A stretch of 64,000 nucleotides of DNA from Caenorhabditis elegans (taxonomy: Eukaryota > Nematoda > Chromadorea > Rhabditida > Rhabditidae): the NCBI RefSeq assembly GCF_000002985.6, contig NC_003279.8, positions 3,286,001-3,350,000 of the forward strand. Direction: 5' to 3'. Of this stretch, positions 42,801-52,366 are shown in pieces (the first letter of the stretch is position 1; each line of letters starts with the position of its first letter). The position numbers and the translations under genes are program-made. Below the pieces are notes generated by a model that had not been told where the DNA came from, did no database searches, and worked only from the letters and a program-made list of their open reading frames with translations.

Positions 42801-44611
42801 AGCCGCTGGAGCAACTGCAGCAGCAGATGTGCTCGGCGTAGGCTTCAACGTCACAAAATTCGTCGGGAACATTCCGACGGCTCCAGTCGACTTGAGTTTT
42901 CCCTTACTCCAGCCATCTTCAACATCAGAGATCAGTTCGATGAGATCTCCGACGACAAAGCTTAGCTCATCGTCTTGTTTTGAGCTGTAGGCATACGTGG
43001 CCACGTATATTTGAGCTTGTGGTTGTGGAGGGGGAGCTGCAAAAAATATTTAAATTATTTTTTTGTAAATTTACACAAATTTTAATTTTTTTTTTCGAAT
43101 TTTTTAGATATTTTTTTTCAGGATTTTCATGATTTTTTTTTAATTGTTAGAGCTATTTTAATATTGTCCCTCGACGAGTTTTTGAGCACCAGATCGTGAA
43201 AAAATCACGAAAATCGTGGCGGGACCCATTCGATCCAAGCCCCGCGCCTTTAAAAATGTTTGGATCTTTTTTTCAGTGTTATAATAATAATAATTGAAAA
43301 CTGGAAGAAAAAAACATCTTTTTTAATTTGAAAAAAAATTAATAAAACTACAAGATTTTAGTGGAATTTAATTGGAAAAACTTTCAGATCGGCCGTTTTT
43401 TCCCCGAATTTTCTAGAGCTTTTTGAGAAATTTTCCTATTTTCTCGGACCAAAGCTCTAGAAAATTCGGAGCAAAAAAACGGCCAATCTGAACATTTTTC
43501 TAGTTAAATTCTACAAAAATCTTGTAATTTTATCTTTTTTTTCAAATTCGTCAAAAATAGTTTTTCTTCCAGTTTTCAAATATTATACATACTGAAAAAA
43601 TATCCAAACATTTTTTAAAGGCGCCGGTTTTGGATTAAATGGGTCTCGCCACGATTTCCATGATTTTTTAAAGATTTGGTGCTCGAAATAACGTGATTAA
43701 ATTTTAAAAATTAGAAACATTTAAAAAGAAAAATTTTCACAAATGAGAAAATCTCCGGTTTTTTTTTCATTTTTTCGACTGAAATTCTCAAATTTTTCGG
43801 TTTTTTTTTCAAAATTTCCAACTTTTTTCTAAAACAAACCTCTCCGTTCCACCTGTTGATGTACTGTAAATGGATTTCGATTTGTCATATCTCGGGAAAG
43901 TCGATTCACAATATCTCGCACATTTCCAGCGACTACTTCTGTCTGAAAATTGGCAATTTTTAGATAAAGATTTTAATCTGAAGTCTTTTATTTTTTCAAA
44001 AAATCACAATTTTCCGATTTTCTTTTGTTTTACATATGTTTTCTTTAAAAATTGCAGTTTTTACACATTTACTTGGAAAAAATAAAAAATTTTCACTTTT
44101 CCTAAAAAATCCCAAAATTTCCCATATTTTTATCCCAAAAATTGTAACTTTTTTTTCAAAAAATCATAATTTTTACAATCTGTTTTTTTAAAAAAAAATC
44201 AAAATTCTCACACTTTTTTTCCGAAAACTCTTATTTTTACCAATTGTTTTTGACAAAAAAATCGCATTTTTCTAAATCTTTTCAATCAAAAAATAACATT
44301 TTTACGTTTTTTGCCCAAAAATCTTAATTTTTACAATTTTTTTTTCCAAAAACGGAAATGTTTCAAATGTTTTTTATTTGCAAAAAAACAAAATTTTCAC
44401 ACTTTTTTAAAAATCTCAATACTAAAAAATCGAATTATTTTTTCTAAAAAGTCGGAATTTTTTAATTTTTTTAATCAAATAATGGCAATTTTCTCATTTT
44501 TTTTATCCAAAAAATTTGCAATTTTCATGACTTTTTCGACAATTTTCTCAATTTTCCAAAAAAAAAAAAAAAGAGATTACGAAATATACTAACTTCACCA
44601 ACTTGTGCCAT
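33853..44611 (-). CDS. Y44E3A.4: CD2AP/CIN85-type adaptor with two SH3 domains
   Basis: Nine exons on the - strand: 44611-44594, 43942-43840, 43036 to about 42687, 42081-41878, 40730-40509, 37823-37659, 36352-36146, 35193-34971, 34022-33853. They give about 553 residues. SH3-1 is at about 51-108 (YVATYAYSSKQDDELSF to VGMFPTNFV). SH3-2 is at about 197-254 (ARVKFVYNPQHDDELAL to GLFPDNFVEL) and is split by an intron. Pro-rich segments follow (PPKPAK; an Ala/Pro run). A capping-protein-interaction motif (LQHITKNRARPPKNRP) starts at about 399, and a short C-terminal coiled coil (SRAEYDALLDRFRALESRV) ends the protein. This layout is that of CD2AP/CIN85, which link receptor endocytosis to actin, but vertebrate members have three SH3 domains. 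The exon 3 donor is ambiguous (end 42687 or 42693, both in frame). Introns reach 2.8 kb and are packed with repeats. The symbol is from memory. Confidence 0.9.
34045..34350. repeat. CGGCAAAT repeat block in SH3 gene intron
   Basis: About nine units of AATTGCCGGAATTGAAAATT type in the last intron. Confidence 0.8.
38098..38697. repeat. 600-bp palindrome in SH3 gene intron 5
   Basis: Ends TAAAGGTGGAGTACC / GGTACTCCACCTTTA. The arms are nearly perfect over about 280 bp each, with centre near 38395. A related element lies at 62681-63596. No ORF. Confidence 0.9.
39265..39995. repeat. CGGCAAAT repeat block, largest copy
   Basis: More than 20 units of 30-35 bp (GCCGATTTGCCGGAAATTTT). Higher-order near-identical copies of about 120 bp recur from 39620 to 39960. 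Confidence 0.9.
42425..42540. repeat. CGGCAAAT repeat block, short, SH3 gene intron 3
   Basis: Units AAATCGGCAAATAGGCAAAT and CCGGCAAGTCGGCAAACCGG. Confidence 0.7.
43181..43690. repeat. 510-bp palindrome in SH3 gene intron 2
   Basis: Ends TTTGAGCACCA / TGGTGCTCGAAA; centre near 43430 with CCGAATTTTCTAGAGC / GCTCTAGAAAATTCGG. Contains TGGCGGGACCCATT, mirrored as AATGGGTCTCGCCA. Confidence 0.85.
43943..44593. other. Phased A/T-run intron (PATC-like), SH3 gene intron 1
   Basis: AAAAA and TTTTT runs recur about once per helical turn across the whole intron. This is the pattern of periodic An/Tn clusters in C. elegans. Confidence 0.55.
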
Positions 44612-44673
44612 TTGTCCTCGATCCGCGAGTGTCCAACAAAAAAAACAGTTCAAGGCGGCTCTCGGATACAATT

Positions 44674-44676
44674 CTG
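44674..44676 (-). promoter_or_regulatory. Acceptor before the proximal start of the SH3 gene
   Basis: The - strand reads TTTTTTCCAG ahead of about 60 nt of leader and the ATG at 44611. It could be a trans-splice site or the end of a 5' UTR intron. Confidence 0.4.
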
Positions 44677-44954
44677 GAAAAAATCACAATTTTTTTTAAT
44701 TTTAAAATTAAATAAAGACTTTTGTGATTTTTTCAAGATTTCCAAGGTAACGTCAAAAAACCAAACAACGGCCAAAAAAAAAGGCGAAAATCGATAAGGA
44801 ATTGTTTGTGCAGTGATGGTGGAAAATGTGGGGCAATAAAGTCAAAAACTTCTGTTATCAGTGGGGAGATGTGGAGAAAAATTTTGAAAAAAAACGTGGA
44901 GTGAATTTCAATTTTCACTTCTTCAATTGTGTGAGTTTCCCCCGAATGAGTCAT

Positions 44955-45050
44955 CGCAGTGGTGTCTCCTATCGAGCGCCGCCGCGGGAAAGATCAATCA
45001 CTTTTCGAACGTGTCCCCCTCCCCCACCCCCCTCTTCAATGCGTTGATGA
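44955..45050. promoter_or_regulatory. GC-rich island upstream of the SH3 gene
   Basis: About 95 bp of GC-rich sequence stands out in AT-rich surroundings, with GCGCCGCCGCGGG and a run of C5-T-C5-A-C6. It lies 350-440 bp before the proximal ATG, a fit for a promoter or first-exon region. Confidence 0.35.
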
Positions 45051-45378
45051 CCTGTGAACAGAAAAAAACGCGGCCAAAACAATAAAATCTCGTAAATTTA
45101 TATTTTGATCGAGATGACATATTTAGGAATATATAATACGAAAATGCAAAATTCTGAGAATGCGAAAAAATTGTGAAAGTTTCGAAATTTTTTTTGAAAA
45201 AAAAAGGTGTAAAATTTCAATTTTTGAAAAGAAAAAAAAATTAAAATCTCGGTTTTTTAAACGAAAATTGAAAAAAAATCGAATTTTTTGAACTAAAAGT
45301 GTAATTTTAATTTTTAGATTGAAAACAATGTGAGAATTCCAAATTTTTGACACGCTTTCTCATTCATTATGACGGATA

Positions 45379-45742
45379 TTACACGGTAACACGAAGTTGT
45401 GAGAATGCGTATTGCACAACATATTTGACGCTCAAAATATCTCGTAGCGAAAACTACAGTAATTCTTTAAATTACTACTGCAGCGCATGTGTCGATTTAC
45501 GGGCTCGATTTTTGAAATGAATTCAAATAATTTAATTTAAGATTTAAAAATTAAGCAAAAAGTGAGAAAATAGGTAATACAAAGAAACTACTTTTTTCAT
45601 GTCAAGAATCGAGATCCCGTAAATCGACACCAGTGCTACAGTAGTCATTTAAAGAATTACTGTAGTTTCCGCTACGAGATATTTTGAGCGTCAAATATGT
45701 TACGGAATACGCATTTTTACGAGTTTTGTGTTACAGTAATAA
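45379..45742. repeat. PALTTTAAA-like palindrome, copy 5
   Basis: CACGGTAACACGAAG at the left end, TGTGTTACAGTAATA at the right end; core TTTAAATTACTACTG. Confidence 0.85.
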
Positions 45743-46114
45743 CGGTCACAATAAATGATTTCCATTTTTGGAAAGGATAAGAAAATCTCGTTTTATTGGT
45801 GGAAAAATTGAATAAAAATCGATTTTCGAGACTTTTTTGTCTAAAAATCAAAATAACACTTTTTTAATCGAATTTTTCAATTTTTTCCTTCAAAAAATCA
45901 ATTTTTCGCGCTTGTTTTTGATAAAAAGGACTCAAAATTTATTTTTTCGAAATATTTTTGAAATAAAACCAAAAAAAAATTTTTGGACCAAAAAATCGAA
46001 CTGATTTTCGATTATTTTTTTTGAAAACCGTAAAGCTTTTGAAATTTTTGGGAAAATGCAGAAAACTGACAAAATCTCAATTTTTTAAAGTTTTTTTTTC
46101 GATTTTAACATCGC

Positions 46115-46570
46115 GCGAATTTTTTTGTCGACAAATTCGACAAATCGGCAAATTGCCTATTTACTGGATATTTGAATTCCGGCAATTTTCCGGTTTGCTG
46201 ATTTGCCGGAAATGTTTAGAGGGATTTTTTATAAGACGGAAACACTTAAAACTGTGCCTTTTTGAAATTTTTTCCCGTTTTCTTTGAATATTTTCATAGA
46301 ATTTGCTTGCTTTTCAAAACTGATGTAGGAACCAGGGGTGTGCGGCAAATTTGCCGAATTTGCCGAGCTCGGCCAATTTTGAGATTTGCCGCACACCTCT
46401 GGCAGGAACATTCATAGGATGCGTACAATTTTGCCGATCAAAATTGAAATTCTGAATTTTCCAACAAAAAAAACTAAAATTTGCCAAAATTTTTCGGAAA
46501 TTGCCGATTTTCCGGAAATTTTCAATTCCTGCAATTTGCCGGAAAAAAATCATTTGCCGCCCAACCCCGG
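46115..46570. repeat. CGGCAAAT pieces and a short TIR element
   Basis: Two small CGGCAAAT blocks (46130-46215, 46490-46562) flank a 70-bp version (46333-46402) of the 8544 element, CAGGGGTGTGCGGCAAAT to its mirror. Confidence 0.7.
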
Positions 46571-47189
46571 GTTAAATGCATTCCAGAAGTGTTCTAAATG
46601 AATTGTGAAACAATCTAACTGGGTGTGTCTGTGTGGGATAACTTTGTGTAACCTAATTACTCTCCTAAAATAAAAAAAAAACCCCGTCAGGAAATTTTTG
46701 TAACAGACAGTTAGTAGAGAGAACCAACACAAAAAAAACAGGAGAACCGCAGCCGCATTGGTGGCGGGTAAAGTGTATATATGTGTGTGTGTGTGTCTCT
46801 CTGTTTCGATTGCTAATAAACAGAATTGGAATTGGGAAATAGAGAGTGAGTGAGTATTCGGGTAGAGAGACAGAGAGACAGAGAGAATAGAAATTGATGA
46901 GGACAGGTGTACGGCCCCCCACTCTCTGGATACATTTATTATAACGAATACATTACCAGTCTCCCATTTGGAACAAAAAACCGAACACACAGGTTCAACT
47001 TGGCGGGAAAAATGAGTGTTTGCCGAGAGAAAAAAAAAAAGTTTGAGTCATTTTCTACCAATTTAGGAATGGGCAAGGTGTTTGCTATGTTCACCGAAAT
47101 TCTATTGTGATTCTATAAATAAAGAGTGGTTTTTAACCAGTTTCCAAAGTTTTTTGATGTGTATGAATTATAACTGAAAGGGGTATATT
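46571..47189. other. Intergenic with GT and GA microsatellites, no gene seen
   Basis: (GT)n at about 46778-46798 and GAGA runs at 46838-46888. This may be promoter-like; no exon is supported. Confidence 0.4.
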
Positions 47190-47570
47190 TACCGTATTTT
47201 TTCTATTAATATGGCTGCAATACTATTTTTCGATGGTCTTCTAGCTTGCAATACTAATAGGGAGTGTAAGACTATTAGGGAGTGCAATACTAATATTCAA
47301 AACATTTTTCTGACTTTGAGCTTACTAGTTTTTTTCTGAAAAAGCTCGAATCTTATGTAAAAATTCAGAAAATTTGATTTTAATTGTAACATATAAGTTG
47401 AAAAACTTCAATCTCGTAGAAATATTGTGAAAAACTGTTGCATAATAGGCAAATTTTTTTGTTGAAATCCTGAAATTAACGAGACGGGCCTGCAATAAAA
47501 AAGAGTAAACGCAAGGCTATTAGGGAGTGCAAGACTAATAGGGAGGCCATATTAATAGAAGATATACGGT
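47190..47570. repeat. MITE-like element with 25-bp terminal inverted repeats
   Basis: Ends TACCGTATTTTTTCTATTAA / TTAATAGAAGATATACGGTA. Internal direct words AATAGGGAGTG(C/T)AAGACTA occur near both ends. There is no coding capacity. Confidence 0.75.
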
Positions 47571-48660
47571 ATGCTCCTGATACCGAATATCGATTCAAAA
47601 AAATTCAAAAAAATATAATTGGCTAAAAAAATTCGATAATTAAATATTTATTCCCGGAAAATGTCTGAAAATTTGTCAGATTATGCTTCGAATTAATTAA
47701 TTAAGAAAAAGCTAAGAAAAACCAATTAATTTGGCCGGAAAACGCGAACATTTTTTTCCATTTTTTTCGTTGCGAAATCGAAAAAAAAAACATTATATTC
47801 CGCTAATTGAGACTTTTTCTGTCATTTTGGGCAAAAAACCCACAAACGCAGCTCTACTTTTAAAGAATATAGTAGGAAAAAACGTATTTTTTTGTGATCA
47901 CATGTGAAAAAATCGGCGAATCGGTGATTTTCTCGGGCAAAATTCAATGATCGTATGAAAAATTAGGCTTCGGAGTGGAATTGGCATATTTTAGAAAACA
48001 AAAATCAGAAAAATGCGGTGAAATTTACACAAAATGACGAAAAAAAGATTTAAAACCAAGAAATTGATATAAAATTATTTCAAGCAGCCACCGTAGTCTT
48101 TTAAAGGCGCATGCGGCGAAGGACAGCTTGGGTCTCGGGGCGAAAAAATCGGCTACGGTTTTATTTAATTTTTTTTTAAATTAAAAACCTCGGTTTTAAA
48201 CCGACATTATAATAATTATCAGCAAAATTATTCTCTTTTTATTTAGTAAAAAAAGTTTTTAAACGTTGCTTTCCGGAGATAGGCGAATCAAATAAAAATT
48301 CGCGGGGAAAATTGTGAGGCAATCGGAAAAAGGGAAATCGGAAATCGCGCGATTAATCGCTCTTTTCCCACAAGACATATCTTGGCAATTTCGATGAAAA
48401 ATGGATGGTGGGGGTCAGCAGATGCGCTGACATCTGTCGTCTAGGCGCCAGAAGTGCACACTTAGAGAAGATTTTGGAGCTGTAGACTATAGGGCAAAAA
48501 AATCGGTGGGCCTATTGAAGGCTCTGAGAGACTGGCCGCCATTTTTGATGGTCGCCGGTTTGGTTTCGCCGCACACAGACACACACGAGAGAGAACAACG
48601 AAACACAGACACAGCACAGAGGGAAATATAAGGCAGTTGGGTGGAGACGCAGACACTCAC
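47571..48660. other. Intergenic, no gene seen
   Basis: AT-rich to about 48250, then GC-richer towards the possible distal first exon at 48661. A TTTTAAAGGCGCATGCGGCG dispersed motif lies near 48099. Confidence 0.4.
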
Positions 48661-48729
48661 AATGCGCGAGAATGCGGTCCGCGCCCCACAACCACCACCA
48701 CCGCAGGAGCCCTGAACCGGCGAACTCAT
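48661..48729 (-). CDS. Possible distal alternative first exon of the SH3 gene
   Basis: An ATG at 48729 opens 23 codons (MSSPVQGSCGGGGCG, then ARTAFSRI) ending exactly at a strong donor (ATT|GTGAGT) in phase 0. Exon 2 of the SH3 adaptor at 43942 also begins in phase 0, so joining the two keeps frame. The leader before the ATG is CT-rich, as at many worm transcription starts. The exon is GC-rich compared with its surroundings. The splice would span 4.7 kb. This is inference: the exon could belong to another transcript or be chance. Confidence 0.35.
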
Positions 48730-49014
48730 GGAATCGAATGAAAAGAAAACGAAAATGGGAAGGCTATTTCGCAACGAAGAGAGAGAGAGGAAGAGAGGGT
48801 GAATAATTGGGTAGAACGAGGGCAGAAACATGTCGGAAAGACATTTATTACCACTGACACAATCTTAGATTCTTATATTTAGTTGCTATTACAATTTTAG
48901 ATTTTAGAGGAAAAAATTTTGAAAACAAAAAAGAAAATTTTTTTTTCAGTGGCCTAGAAATTGTTTTTAAAAACTCGGCCAACGGTCTTGCATCAATCTT
49001 ATTACCGAGGTTCG

Positions 49015-49100
49015 AAATTTTGAAGTACCCGGTCTCGACACGACAAATTTTCGCAAAATTCGAAAGAGTGTGCGCCTTTAAAGAGTACCGTAGCTTCCAA
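49015..49100. repeat. GTCTCGACACGACAAATTTT dispersed motif
   Basis: GGTCTCGACACGACAAATTT, then GTGTGCGCCTTTAAAGAGTA. Related copies lie at 49540-49600, 49685-49755, 49826-49865 and 61210-61280. Confidence 0.75.
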
Positions 49101-49457
49101 TTTACGGGAACACAAAATTCTAAGAATGCGTATTGCGCAGCATATTTGACGCGCAAAATATCTCGTAGCGAAAACTACAGTAATTCTTTAAATGACTACT
49201 GTAGCGCTTGTGTCGATTTACGGGTTCTCGATTTTCTAAATGAATTTCTTTTCGAATATCGACAGCGATTTTCAATTTACTTTCGGATTCTTTTTTTTTT
49301 TGGTTAATTTTAATTTTCCATCGATAAATGATGCCCGTAAATCGACACGAGCGCTACAGTATCCATTTAAAGAAATACTGTAGTTTTCGCTACGAGTAAT
49401 TTTGCGCGTCTAACATGTTGTGCAATACGCATTCTCAGAATTTTGTGTTACCATAAT
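49101..49457. repeat. PALTTTAAA-like palindrome, copy 6
   Basis: TTTACGGGAACACAAAATTC left end, AATTTTGTGTTACC right end. Confidence 0.88.
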
Positions 49458-49539
49458 ATAAATACATACAGCAAAGAAGAAAAATAAGAGAAAAAATTGA
49501 AGATAAAATTTCAAATGGAAGCTACCGTACTTCTTAAAG

Positions 49540-49865
49540 GGGCGCACACAGTTTTTGCAGCTTCCATTTAAAAAGCTTCGGTAGTTTCGAGACCAAGATC
49601 CGTATTCGGGGTGAAAAAGCTCCTCAAGGTGCATTTCCAACTGGATGTAAAATATGACGATTTTTGAGCCAAAAAATACGGTACCTGGTCTCGACGCGAT
49701 ATTTATTTTTGTTAAGCACGAAAGTGTTTGCGCCTTTAATGAGTACAGTAATCTCCGCTTTTCTTTGATTTTTTTTCGATTTCACAAATTTTCACAAATA
49801 AAAGAACAACCCGAGTTTGCAGTTACAGTACTCTTTAAAGGTACAGTCGTGTCGAGACCCGACCC
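49540..49865. repeat. Inverted copies of the GTCTCGA motif
   Basis: GTACTTCTTAAAGGGGCGCA and GTGTTTGCGCCTTTAATGAG are two orientations of one element. GTGTCGAGACCCGACCC closes the block. Confidence 0.65.
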
Positions 49866-50507
49866 TTTTCCCGCGATTTTTGTAGGTCAAATGGCAAAAC
49901 AATAATTAAAAATAATTAAATGAGATCAAGCTTGTGTCATACAAAACATCTGGGTGTAATCCCAAGATCAAGAAAATAAGCGGAAAGTGTGTTTGTCACC
50001 GATCAAACGATTTTTTTGTTCGCTGTCCAAGAAGTGAACTGCCTCGAGCACAGGGCCGCAGCAGCACCACCCGAAATATTTGCGCGGAGAGAAAAGGAGC
50101 ACGAGCCAAAAAACCACACCGTACGCCCTCATTGAATCAGTCAATCAAAAACTTTACTTTACTTTGCCTTAAAAATTGAGTTAAACTAGAACTTTAAACT
50201 CTAAACTAGCTCTTGGCGACATCTATTTAAAAGTGTAGAATACGGCGAACGAAGACGATGATGGCCACCCACCACGAAAAGTAAACAAATCGAAAGATCA
50301 CAAATGAGCAAGAACCAAGAGAGAGAGAGAGAGACGGAAAGACACAGAGAAACAGAGAAAATTGGTGAAAGGGAACACTCTTGAACATTTAGCATCACTC
50401 TTCCTGTTTTGAAAATATTTTTAAAGGATTTTTTCACGGGGTTCTGGCCTTGATCATGAATTTTTCGCGCTCCGTTGATAATCGCTCTCCGGATAACGCG
50501 TGGGAAA

Positions 50508-50640
50508 GTCGTGTACTGCACACGGACAAATACATTTAGTTTTACAACTAAAACCGAACCGCGACGCGACACGCAACGCGCCGTAAATCTACCCCAGATA
50601 TCGCCGAGCCGAAATGACCTAGTTCGGCAAACTCTTCCAT
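50508..50640. repeat. Dispersed repeat, second copy of 10610
   Basis: TACTGCACACGGACAAATAC to TTCGGCAAACTCTTCC, collinear with 10610-10745. Confidence 0.85.
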
Positions 50641-50839
50641 TTTAATTTATAAAATTGCTGACAAGTTTAGCCATCAGACTCCGCCTCCTTAATGGATGTG
50701 TTTGGCCGCTTAGATCGATTTTGTGAAAGTTAGCTGAAAATTCTGAAAACTTTTCAAAAATTCAACAAGCGAAATTCGAAAAATTTCTGCTAAAACTTTC
50801 CAAACTTTGTCACTTCTCTCAGCTTCTTTTAGAGAGAAT

Positions 50840-51215
50840 ATTTTTACGGTGGCACAAAATTCTGAGAATGCGTATTGCACAACATATTTGACGCTTAAAA
50901 TATCTCGTAGCGAAAACTACAGTAATTCTTTAAATGACTACTGTAGCTCTTGTGTCGATTTACGGGAGCGATTTTTGGATAGAATTAAAATAATTTATTT
51001 ATCGATAGAATATTTAAAATTATGCAAAAATTAGAATACGAAAGAAAATGGAATACTGCTGTCACTATTCGAAAAAAAATCATTTCGAAATTTGAGCCCG
51101 TACATCGACCTACAATAGTCATTTAAAAAAATTACTGTAGTTTTCGCTACGAGATATTTTGCGCGTCAAATATGTTGCGCAATACGCATTCTCAGAATTT
51201 TGTGTTTCCGTAATA
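50840..51215. repeat. PALTTTAAA-like palindrome, copy 7
   Basis: GGCACAAAATTCTGAGAATG left end and its mirror at 51177-51215. Confidence 0.85.
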
Positions 51216-51751
51216 GAACTTTTTGAAAATTTTTACCAATGAATTGAGACGAATTCCAAAAAAAACCCAGTAGTGTTCTCGAAGCTTCTGAAAAAAAAAT
51301 TGCCAAAAACTTTTTGAAATTGTAGAAAAGCCTGAACCGATCCGACACTTTTTCAAAAATACATACCTCAAATTTTCCGTAACTACAGTAGCCTCACAGT
51401 AATAATTCTACAGTACAAAAATAAATTAGAGATCCTCGAAGCTGAAAATGTAGGTGCAAACATCAGAATACACCCTCCGAATGTTCACGTGAATTGAATT
51501 CTTATCAACAATTCAGATTCTATGTACATTCATATATCATTGTGTTCTGTATCTTCTCTCTTCAGCCGGTTATAAACTCATATATTTCATCACTATTAGA
51601 ACATTGTTCAGTCTAGTTGAACTTACAATGTCTTATAGCCCCCTTTAAAAGTGGAGTAGAAGGTAAAACTTTTCAAAAATTAATTTGATTTTTTCCCTTT
51701 TTGGTGTTTTTGAAAAGTAAATTGACTAAAAAACTTGTTTCCACAAATTAG

Positions 51752-52121
51752 TTATTACGGGAACACAAAACTCAGAGAATGCGTATTGCGCAACACATTT
51801 GACGCGCAAAATATCTCGTAGCGAAAACTACAGTAATTCTTTAAATGACAACTGTAGCGCTAGTGTCGATTTACGGGCTCAATTTTTGGAATGTGTTTTT
51901 ATTCGTTTTTTCGTACTATTTTCCCTTTTTTGCTTAATTTTAATATTCTATCGATAAATAAATTTCCTTAATTTATTTCAAAAATTGAAACTCGAGCTCG
52001 TAAACCGACACAAGAGCTACAGTAGTCATTTAAAGAATTACAGTAGTTTTCGCTACGAGATATTTTGCGCGTCAAGTATGTTGTGCAATACGCATTCTCA
52101 GAGTTTAGTGCTCTTGTAATA
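51752..52121. repeat. PALTTTAAA-like palindrome, copy 8
   Basis: GTTATTACGGGAACACAAAA left end, GTGCTCTTGTAATA right end. It lies 246 bp before the start of the 154-residue gene. Confidence 0.88.
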
Positions 52122-52366
52122 TGTACAATTTGTTTTCTATGTATGTAACCATTTTTGGGAACTTTTCAAAACTTTGGCAAGTTGAAAATTACTGTTTTTT
52201 TTTGGTATAGCCTAGAAAATGCAAAACCTCGGCCAGCAATCAACCTGCAAAAGTTTGTGGCCGAGATTTCTCACCTTTCTAGTCACAAAATCCATATAGT
52301 CATTCTGACAATCGTTTCAAGACCCAAAAGCAATGCTAACGAGCGAATTTGCACGAGATCATTAAC

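Noticed and set aside
32055..44611. Operon of the SH3 adaptor gene and trx-4
   Set aside because: The 1.3-kb gap, its own poly(A)-poor spacer and a generic SL acceptor do not match the usual close spacing of about 100 bp. No U-rich element is evident just upstream of trx-4.
44733..44954. 73-codon - strand frame upstream of the SH3 gene (MTHSGETHTIEEV...)
   Set aside because: It runs into AT-rich sequence with hydrophobic noise and has no donor in a useful place. The GC-rich start is better explained as promoter or leader.
46550..46990. 146-codon - strand frame over GT/GA microsatellites
   Set aside because: It is driven by microsatellite sequence (HTHTHI, SLSL runs). There is no initiator context or splice partner.
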